Below are positions 56,135 through 64,000 of a DNA stretch of 64,000 nt, piece by piece. The stretch spans positions 1,178,001 to 1,242,000 of the forward strand of contig WUJK01000007.1 in assembly GCA_011317545.1 (NCBI GenBank), read 5' to 3'. The stretch's first letter is position 1; every line of letters starts with the position of its first letter. The notes below the pieces were generated by a model, which searched no databases, was not told the DNA's origin, and saw nothing but the letters and a program-made list of their open reading frames with translations. This DNA is from Coniella vitis (Eukaryota > Ascomycota > Sordariomycetes > Diaporthales > Schizoparmaceae). The position numbers and the translations under genes are program-made.

Positions 56135-59100
56135 TTACTCAGCGCGCAAGGCCTCCGAATTGCTTAGCCGCACCCTCTTGCCGTTTCCATCACCAGAAAG
56201 CCGTTGAAACTCTTCATCAGTTCCCTCGGCTCGGATATTGGCCTCGTTGCTGATGTCGATTTGGCTTCCTTCTGAAGCGATGGTCATTTTAGGGTGCGGG
56301 TCACTCCCTGTCACAAGTCTATTGTAAGGGCCGCGATTAAAACCGCTGTTGCGACGCTTCTTGCTTGCCTCAGTTCTCTTACCATGCATCTCAATGTGTG
56401 TGGTATTGTGCCCAATTGAGACGTATTCCTGCCGTCCATGTAGGGTATCTTCCTCCGAAAGAGCATTTTCCAATGGTCGAACGTGAGAGAAGGTAATGGC
56501 TTTCATAATGGACTTTGGAGCATCCGTCAGTCTGCGTCGTTCCTGTTCTGCTTCGATTGAAAGCGGCTGGGGAGAAGGCACATTGCTGATAGGACTCTGA
56601 ACAGTTACCCGGCGCATTGGGTCAATGAAATTTCCCATAAGGATGTTAGATACCTGCTTCCGAACATTGATGGCGGACAGACTTGGCCACGAGCCGCTCT
56701 GCGCTCTTGGCTCCACTCCAGTCCGCTTGTCACCCTTCGAGACCTCGGCATTTTCTGTAGCTTTGGTATGTGCCTCGCAATATCCGATGATGGCATTGTG
56801 TAGTGTGCGCATTTGGATGAGTGGTTTGAACCTCGGGTCTTCGCGCTCTAATTCCTTGTTCTTGGTTTTGTCAAGCGTTGAGACCAACTTTTGGATGGCG
56901 GCGCAGCCCTGTATCTCCTGCTTCAGATTCCGGAGAACTAACTGAGCAAGCGCATCGTACTCCAAAGCATTCTTTGCTAGGTTCTTGAAATTGGTTTTCG
57001 AACTGTTCAACCTGGTTTGCAGATCATTGATGTGCTGCAACTGTTGCTGCCGTGCTGTGTCTTGCTCTGCCTCCCTCTGCCTGGCCTCATTCCGATCTCT
57101 GATTGACTGGTCTTGGACAATCTGCAGCTCTGCTTCCAAGCTAGAGACTTGCTCGGAGTTCTTCATTGCCTCATTTTCAATTTGTTGCATCTTTTGCTTT
57201 GCTGACGAAATTTCCGATTTCAGCAACGCCTGCTCTTCCAGTGCCTGGGCAAGCTTCTCCTCAAAATCAGCTTTGATTTGGTCAATTCTGGTGTTTGCTT
57301 CCTGTTGTGCAGTCTCCACAGCACACCCTCGTACAATCTCTGATTCTTCAATATTCTGCTGCAGTGTCCGGCGGAGTTGCTCAATCTCCTCATGGTGTCT
57401 CTGTGTGTTTGCCAATACTGCAGACTCAGCTTCCCGAAGTTTATTGTCGAGTTCAGAGGCTAGGCTAGTTTTCATGGCAGTATCCTGTTGTAATCTTGTG
57501 TAGTCATTGCGCAGTGATTGCAGCTGTTCTGCTTGCTGGAAACTCTCAGCTTGTGCAAGCTCCAAGTCCATGATCTCATTACGAAGCTGATTAATGAGCA
57601 CTTCGTTTTCACTGGCAGTTCTGGTGGATGCGAGAAGCAGTTCTAATTGGTTGTTGCACTCATTTTCCTTGTCACGTACTTCTGATTCGAGGTACTTAAT
57701 TCGCTTTTGCATAGTCTCGTCTTGTCGCTGCGCTAGATAGTCTTCAATAGTATCTTGCCGTTCTTCAATTGCAATCCAGGCATCGGCAGCAAAGCTTTGG
57801 AGGCCCGAGCAGAGCATTGATAGAGCATTCTGAGTACTGTCTTGAGATTCCAGCAGAGGTTCGAGTTTGGCTGAAATTCTGGCATCTTGATTAGTCTGAT
57901 GTTCAGAAATAAGGGTGCATCTACTTACACCTCGACTGCTTTCCCTATCTGTTCCCGAATGTGGTCAGGTAGAGCTATAGCAGACAGCTCGCGGTCATTA
58001 CAATCTTGTAACAGGCTAGTGATATGGTCGATCCTGGAATTATTAGCTTGCCAGAATCAGGCGTTCACAAGGGTTTTTCAAAACCTACTTGGCGCATGTT
58101 TCCGCTGCTATCGGAGTCTCTTGCTGAGGAGCGTTTGACATGAACTGATCCATCTTGAGAACAGCGTCCTCAATTCTTGTACCGAATCTCTTTAGAGTAT
58201 CTTGGATAGCAGAGATACTTGTATTTTGTTCCAGAAGACCTTGAACAATGTCACGTTCTCGCAAAATATTTTCATCTCGCTGTTGAACGGCCTGCGTCAA
58301 GAATTCAATTTTGTGGTTGTCTAGCTCGTGTCAGCCACTAGTAGTCAAGCAAGCAAGGCAATGAAACATGACTTACACTCTTCTTCTTTGCTGCGAAACT
58401 CGGCCACGGTAGCTTTCACCATCTGATTGAGTTTTTCACGAGCAGCCTCGGCCTGTGCCCGCTCATGTTCCTGTAAAGCCTTTCGGTGACTCTCTTCAGC
58501 CTTAAGGTCACGAATTGCGGTCTCGCACTTTGCTTTTGCTGTTTTATAAAGCTCTTGTTGTTCGGCAACAGCTGAGTTGAGGAACTCTCTGTATGATTTG
58601 CCTTTTTCTTCGAGCTTGAAAATCCTGGCAGAGCGGGCTTCGAGTTCTTGTTCTGCATGGCCAAGTCTCTCCATTAATGTTCGTTGTTCTTCCTCGAGCT
58701 TCTGAATTGCAGCATCCTTGTCAAATGATCGCTTCTTATATTGAGACATTTCGCCTTGCTGCTTTTTGATCTTGTGCTTGAGTTCTGTGATTGTCTGGAT
58801 ATGACGTCCTACATCGTGGTCAATGTCTTTGAACTTGTTGTTGAGACAGCCAGTCAGGTCCACAATGGTTGTGGTCAACTTTGAGCGGAAGTCTCTCAAT
58901 TGATAATCAGTCGCAGGGCTCTTTCCTCGAATTGACGGTGTACAGTCCCGCTCACGGGAGTCGTAACTACGCAAAGATCGAGAAGAAGATGACCCCGTCA
59001 GCCTGGGCTCACGTTTTCTCTTGGAGTTTGAGCTGATGATCGAAGAAGCTCTTGCTCTAGTCGAAGGGGTGTTGGTATTCGAATATTTACCATGTCCGGT

Positions 59101-60096
59101 TTTCAAAGGGCGGTTGATCATGTGAGTGCGAGGAGAAACGTGCTGAGCGATGGTACGCGGTGGATTGTCTGAGGAAACCGAAATATCGTTTCGAAATGAG
59201 GTACGCGCCATTCCCGAGGAGGGTGGTACAACCGCTTCCTTCGATAGCAGACCCTGTGAGCAATGACTGTTTAATTGATAGTGCTCGAGAGACACAAGTA
59301 TACTCCCAGAGTGTGGACTCTGAACTTGACGTTGAGCCGTGAGAGTAACAGGTGGAGAAGGTGCATGTGCCTGATCCTTGGCCAGTGTGACTGTGCTTCC
59401 AGGAAGTGCAGGTGGTACAGACGAGTTAAGCCATGTAGAAGCATCATTATCATGGCTACAGGCCAATGCTGTGCGCTTCACTAGCGGGTCTCCTTGAAAC
59501 AGAAGGAGATCGGCTTGCGCTAGGTTAACCTGCGCATGATCATAATCCATCTTGGGCGGACTGTCGGAACTACCAAGGGTGATGTTGTCTGCACATTGTA
59601 GCTGTTGATAAGAATGCTGATCTTGGAGATGATTCATCTGCCCTTGTACAGCAGACTTGGACAGAATGGAAGGTTGGACATTTCCCATGTGTAAGCCTCC
59701 GACAGGCTGCTGTATGGCGCTTTCTGAGCTTGTCTTCGGCAAGGCTAACTCGGCAAACCCTGATATATTCGGCACGATAGCCTTCGATGGTTTTGGTCGG
59801 CTGAAATGTCCTGGATTGATTTTCATTCGTTGGCCATAAGAAAAGCCGATACTCGGGTCGAGGTCATCTTCGACTTTCGGCCGGGCGATGAGTTGAATCT
59901 GGGGTCCGTCCAGGCTCTGAGGTAACTTGCTGGTCCGTTCTCCATCATCCTGCCGGCTTCGCCGCGGGTTCCCGGAGCCTGCATTGGAAAGCGGATTGGA
60001 ACCTTGCGGAGAACCTTCAGAGGCGTCGTCATGGGTAATGCAACCTCCACTGAAGTCGTCTGGCAGGTTGGGCCTCGTGCTCAAAACTGGTTTCAT
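56135..60096 (-). CDS. Large coiled-coil protein of unknown function
   Basis: Minus-strand exons 58377-60096, 58089-58320, 57929-58033 and 56135-57878 join in frame to 1266 residues. The first 350 residues are polar and probably disordered, rich in Ser, Pro and Asn, with a nuclear-localisation-like SNSKRKREPR near residue 355. From about residue 400 to 1000 it is almost continuous heptad-type coiled coil (for example KIKKQQGEMSQYKKR, EEEQRTLMERLGHAEQELEARSARI, AQALEEQALLKSEISSAKQKMQQIENEA), broken by a short segment around the three small introns. The C-terminus is again polar. Such a layout occurs in spindle, kinetochore, septal and synaptonemal proteins; nothing visible picks one. The final 560 residues alone could be mistaken for a separate gene, but phase-matched introns connect them. 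Confidence 0.88.
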
Positions 60097-61507
60097 TGTG
60101 GCGTCGTAGCGACTGGCTACTCTGGTGCACGTCTAACGGAACCGGCCTGTCGAACTGTCAATGTCAGGTTGTCAGATCACATCCGGATCCCATGGTCGAA
60201 ATATGAGCATATAGCAGCGATGCCTGGTGTCAGGGCACTCACCTGCCACAAGGAAAGGTTCGTCCCATTAGGACGAAGAGGTCGGTAACAAGGCAATGGA
60301 CGATTCCAACGGTTGGTAGAATAGCGACTCGTTTTATTTGATTTGGGGGGGCTTTAGAGCTAGGACATCAAGAAAAGGAAGGCGCAATAGCGTCCAGCGG
60401 CGGATGAACGCGACAAACACGTCGATGGGTCGTGACTTCCTCTGCGACACTCGCCATGGTCGCTGTTTTTGCTGAATTCACGATGCAGCAATCCGCAGCC
60501 AGTTTTGAGAACCACCACAACGCCTGATTCCACAGTCATTAAGTTTGCGGTCAACTCATCTCATCCTGTATTGGTAATTTTCAAATACCATGCTCCAGAA
60601 TACAGAGAGGGGGTTAAATTTCACCAGCAAGGCATTGGCCGTTTTCGGGAACTTGTCCAGTGCGACGGTCAGTTAGAAGATAAAAACACTTGCTCCATGA
60701 TGGAGTATTGTTGACGATATATTGATGCATTACGTTCTGTTATGCTGCAATCAGATTATAGCCGGGGTCAACTTGCAAAGCGTGACATTGGCACTCAAGC
60801 CTTCTGCATGATGTCCATTTCTAAACCACGGGGTTGTCTAAGGACCATCGACCGTGATCGCAAGCCGCTTCACAGCTTCTTGAAAAGTCGTACTATAGGC
60901 GCTTAGTAGAAGGTATACACATCTTGTCAGCCACCCCCCAAAAATGTCAGCTCCAATCAAGCCTCCTTTATCAGCGCAATTGTTTGATTGAGCACTGTGT
61001 CCAAGAAACATTGTCTCATATACCGCAACCCTGGCGCTTAGCCAGCATTATTATTGCCAAGCAGTAGAGTGCGATTGGGTCCCACTGTGAAGGAGGATGT
61101 GATTGATGCCCTCAGCACGGCGCGTATGGACAGCTTTCTCCAATTGGGATGAGATGTGTTGCGATATAAAACTTCGCCAAGTTTATGTGATCCAAAGATT
61201 CGCCACATTGATATGGTGGAAGTGATTGTTTCTACGTGCCCGCTGCAAGCCAGTCGGCATGGGAACGGTGATGGGAATCTTGTGCTGCTACTCGCTTGGA
61301 GACGTCTTGATGATTGGTATCGTATATTATGCTTGCTTTGTATGCGCATTTTCTCTTCAACAGTGAGGGACTCATCCTTTCAAATAGTGTTGCGGCGTTT
61401 CCATCTTCGCATAATTTTTGCACGCCTCGAACACCCACACCCAACACATTGCTACACATCTCCTGGACTTGACCAGAATAATTTGGCGTTGACGATCCCT
61501 AGGGAAA
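60097..61507. other. Divergent intergenic region
   Basis: About 1.4 kb between the coiled-coil and membrane-protein genes. No coding region, motif cluster or RNA gene is recognised; overlapping open frames near 61156-61566 are shadows of non-coding sequence and of the next gene. Confidence 0.5.
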
Positions 61508-62057
61508 ATGGCATCGACAACAACTTCTGCCTTTCCACTGGCAACATTGGACCCTTGTACCAATGACTGCACCGACAGTCCAGGGACAGCTAACTCGAAC
61601 GGAAGCACCGATAATGATGCGGGCGCCGGGTCGGGCAATGACAATACTTTTGCCTTGTCCAAGGGTGGCATCATCGCCTTGATAGTGATATTTGCGTTCT
61701 TTGCAATCATGGGCAGTAAGCAGCGACCCCTTTCAATCACACCAATTCCCCAACAAGGTGTGCATGAATAGACGCTGACACTGGCTACAAGTCGGCACGG
61801 CAACTCTCTTTTATCTCGCCAAGAAAAGGGAATGGAAGGTCAAAGAGACCATCCGAAGGTCTGCAAAGAAAGTCGCTACTGCTTTGACACCCCGGCGCAG
61901 TGAGTTCCCGTCGTCTGTAAAGCGCGGCTCAGCCATGTCGCGGAGGGGACATGTGAGAATGAACGATGTGCCACCAACACCGCGTCTCAAGCCGGTGGAT
62001 ATAGAGAAGGGCCTTGGTTCAACAAGGAAACTGAAACAATTCCCTTCCCGCGTATAA
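61508..62057 (+). CDS. Small single-pass membrane protein with basic cytosolic tail
   Basis: Exons 61508-61715 and 61792-62057 join to 157 residues. The N-terminal 50 residues are Ser/Thr/Asn/Gly-rich with two cysteines (LDPCTNDCTDSPG). One hydrophobic segment follows (GGIIALIVIFAFFAIMGIGTATLFYL), directly flanked by KKREWKVKETIRRSAKKVATALTPRRSEF. The positive residues after the helix suggest an outside-in (type I or III) orientation, with the basic tail in the cytosol. The tail ends with PPTPRLKPVDIEKGL. The layout is conserved in Sordariomycetes as far as I recall; no function is known. It converges on the Enp2 gene with only 114 bp between the stop codons, so the transcripts probably overlap. 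Confidence 0.87.
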
Positions 62058-62171
62058 GCTTGCAGACATGCAAGAGCATATTCATGCACAAGCACTGATT
62101 TGTTTCGAGGATAATGGTGGTTACTCTCTGTATATCTCTGGTTGGGGGAGACTCCCGTTCTCCCATGTGTG

Positions 62172-64000
62172 TTACAGTTTTCTGAATGTGTTGGTACTGG
62201 CGCTGCGCCGTGCAGCCGATCGCTTGTTATTGAAGACGGGTTGAGGCTCCGGCTTGTTGTTCTTTTTCTTGTCAGGCATAAAACTGACCGACCGCTCGCC
62301 GACCACCTCGCCTTGCCGATTTTTGGTGACACGTTTGGACTTCTGCACTCTAGAGCCTAGTGCCGTGTCTCTGGTTTTCATTTCTTGCCCGGATGTCGAG
62401 ATCTTCATCGAAATTCCTGGCGAAGATTTCCGGATAGGCTGATCATTGGCATCGCTATCATTGTCGTCATCGTCCTCCAGTTCAGAGTCGTCCGCGAAAG
62501 GCTTCTGGTTCCGGGGTGCTTCAGAAGCGTCCGCATGGGCCTCCACATTTGTGCTAGGATTGATGATTTTGAACTCTCTGCTGGTCTCATCCACAGCAAA
62601 CTCCTCGTCTTCAAAGAGCTTGCCGAAACGCTCGTCGCCAAGCACACCAGCATTCGTGTCCACCTTGTCTCTCCTCTCTTGCCGCGCCAAAATTTTGTCG
62701 GCCAGTCTCTGGTTGACCTTGACCTTCTTTGTACCACGTATTCTGCTTGCACGTTCCTTCTCGACCTTTTCTTGCACCCTCTTCTGGCGTTCTTCTTCGT
62801 ACACGTACGGATTGGCGACCAAACGAGCCTGCTCGTACAGCTTGGAGTCGACAAAGTAACCATGCATATAGGGACGCAGCATAGCTGTGCCGACGAGATG
62901 ATCCAGACTGAGAGACTTGAGTTCTGGCTTGGTGAGGAACTTGTAGTTGTCGTACGTGTCGGTACGGACCTCCTCCGTCATTTCCTCGACCATGTTGTCC
63001 AAGAACCCACACCACTTTGGTGCTGAACCTAAAGCCGGTATGTGGAACACATGCTGCTGCTTGCCTTCGTTTGCCGTCACCAATGTTCCGGTGTCTTTGA
63101 TCCACTGCACAAAGTTGAGGTCGGTAATGGGTTCAATGGATGTCCATGCTTCCCCAGTCATTTCGTCCCAAATCTTGATGATCTTCTTATCTGCCGAAAG
63201 AATCTTGCGCTCTTGCGACGCAGTCTTGAGGTGTAGGATATTCTTTATGCCGAAGCCGAAACCTTGCTCTTTTCTCAGTAGAGGCACTGGTCGTCTCAGA
63301 TCAAAGACAGAGCAGACACCTTGGCTCGTGCCTGTGACCAGAGACAAGCCGGTATATGGATTGAAGTCAAGCGACGTGACCTCTCCTTCAAGTCCTTCCA
63401 AAACAGCAACTCGAGACTTCACGCGCGGGTCAATAAGCTCAACGGAGCCTTTCGAAGTGCCGAACCCAAGCAGATTGTGAGTGTTCTCTGCGACCGCCGC
63501 TGCAGTCACACATCCCGCCTCGATGCTGCCTTGCAGGCCCGCCTCCAAGCCATCATCATCGCCGACATCAATTTCGTACGACTTCATGAATCTGCCGTGC
63601 TCAAGGTTGAGGCGAAAGACTTCGCCGGTGCGATTTGTTCCCAGACCAGCAGCAGCAACAAGGGCTTCGGTGGAGCTGCGATCGTAGACGAGGTCTCGGC
63701 CATAGCGCGGCAAGCGGATTTCATGGTGGCAGCCTCCAAGGGTATGAAACTCGAGTTTGCGGTCGGTTTGGAGGTGCAACGACTTGGAAGCGTCCGGACT
63801 TAGAATAACGAAGGATTGGTTTAGGCTGGTGGTGTGTCGAGACCAACTTAGCGACAGCTGATTGAGATCGTGAACGTGTATTTGTGGTTTGTACGTTCCT
63901 GTACTCATGATCCACTGGCCATCCTCCGAAACTCTGACGCAGGCGCTGGCCTCTTCAAACTCAAAGTCTTGCAAAAGTTCAACTCGGTTCGAGTATTCGG
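62172..64000 (-). CDS. ENP2: Enp2/NOL10 ribosome-biogenesis WD40 protein (N-terminus cut)
   Basis: The frame is open to the right edge, where EYSNRVELLQDFEFEEAS continues into the known family core, so the true start lies outside the window. About 609 residues are visible. WD40 blades cover the first 300 (IMSTGTYKPQIHVHDL, GFGTSKGSVELIDPR, VTGTSQGVCSVFDLRRP). The NUC153-type motif follows (RILLAR-like region with DERFGKLFEDEEFAVDE), then acidic and Lys-rich stretches typical of nucleolar proteins, ending STNTFRKL. Enp2 is part of the small-subunit processome in the nucleolus and acts in 18S rRNA maturation. No intron is needed in the visible part. Confidence 0.95.
   Translation of the reverse strand, partial: EYSNRVELLQDFEFEEASACVRVSEDGQWIMSTGTYKPQIHVHDLNQLSLSWSRHTTSLNQSFVILSPDASKSLHLQTDRKLEFHTLGGCHHEIRLPRYGRDLVYDRSSTEALVAAAGLGTNRTGEVFRLNLEHGRFMKSYEIDVGDDDGLEAGLQGSIEAGCVTAAAVAENTHNLLGFGTSKGSVELIDPRVKSRVAVLEGLEGEVTSLDFNPYTGLSLVTGTSQGVCSVFDLRRPVPLLRKEQGFGFGIKNILHLKTASQERKILSADKKIIKIWDEMTGEAWTSIEPITDLNFVQWIKDTGTLVTANEGKQQHVFHIPALGSAPKWCGFLDNMVEEMTEEVRTDTYDNYKFLTKPELKSLSLDHLVGTAMLRPYMHGYFVDSKLYEQARLVANPYVYEEERQKRVQEKVEKERASRIRGTKKVKVNQRLADKILARQERRDKVDTNAGVLGDERFGKLFEDEEFAVDETSREFKIINPSTNVEAHADASEAPRNQKPFADDSELEDDDDNDSDANDQPIRKSSPGISMKISTSGQEMKTRDTALGSRVQKSKRVTKNRQGEVVGERSVSFMPDKKKNNKPEPQPVFNNKRSAARRSASTNTFRKL

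Noticed and set aside
1..64000. Secondary-metabolite cluster, CRISPR array, rRNA operon or intact transposon
   Set aside because: No PKS, NRPS or terpene synthase, no regularly spaced repeats, no rRNA sequence, and no transposase or reverse transcriptase motif was found.

Overview
The window is nuclear DNA of a filamentous ascomycete. Protein-coding genes carry short introns (mostly 50-100 nt) with fungal GTAAGT/GTATGT-type donors, CTAAC/CTGAC-like branch sites and YAG acceptors. Intergenic spaces are long, and there is one intron-bearing tRNA-Leu. The xyloglucanase, the AA9 monooxygenase, the HIR1 chaperone and the other conserved proteins read like Sordariomycetes. The GH74 enzyme resembles Trichoderma Cel74A closely enough, from memory, to suggest Hypocreales; this is inference and no search was run.

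Layout. 1-315 (-): 5' end of an acidic protein, possibly chromatin-related. 0.3-6.7 kb: gene-free, with many copies of a TACTATGTA/TACATAGTA motif. 6.7-8.7 kb (+): conserved fungal protein with a UBZ4/C2H2-like zinc motif. 13.1-16.0 kb (+): GH74 xyloglucanase with CBM1, convergent with a cupin/membrane protein (16.3-17.1, -). 19.9-21.1 kb (+): aquaporin. 21.8 kb: tRNA-Leu(CAA). 23.2-24.7 kb (-): LaeA-like methyltransferase. 25.6-28.0 kb (+): SNM1/Pso2/Artemis-like repair nuclease. 28.3-28.6 kb (-): 68-residue unknown protein. 32.2-33.5 kb (+): AA9 LPMO. 34.4-35.5 kb (-): nitroreductase. 36.8-38.0 kb (+): aldo/keto reductase. 38.9-40.5 kb (+): CAP59-type mannosyltransferase. 42.5-43.0 kb (+): small basic Lys/Ala-rich protein. 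43.7-47.1 kb (+): HIR1. 48.1-49.7 kb (+): AA7-type flavin oxidase. 50.9-52.7 kb (+): unknown protein behind upstream ORFs. 54.7-55.3 kb (+): mitochondrial ribosomal protein bL33m. 56.1-60.1 kb (-): large coiled-coil protein. 61.5-62.1 kb (+): small single-pass membrane protein, convergent with Enp2/NOL10 (62.2 to beyond 64.0, -).

How the genes relate. This is mostly ordinary chromosomal gene space and not a tight cluster. Three carbohydrate-active genes (GH74, AA9, AA7-like) are scattered over 35 kb among housekeeping genes. The small basic protein and HIR1 are adjacent, same-strand and plausibly chromatin-related. Most multi-exon models below were checked to be in frame across every junction. 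The most unusual non-coding signal is the dispersed inverted TACTATGTA/TACATAGTA motif, about thirty sites or clusters, which I saw only outside the annotated coding exons. I saw no transposase, CRISPR array, rRNA or secondary-metabolite backbone gene.
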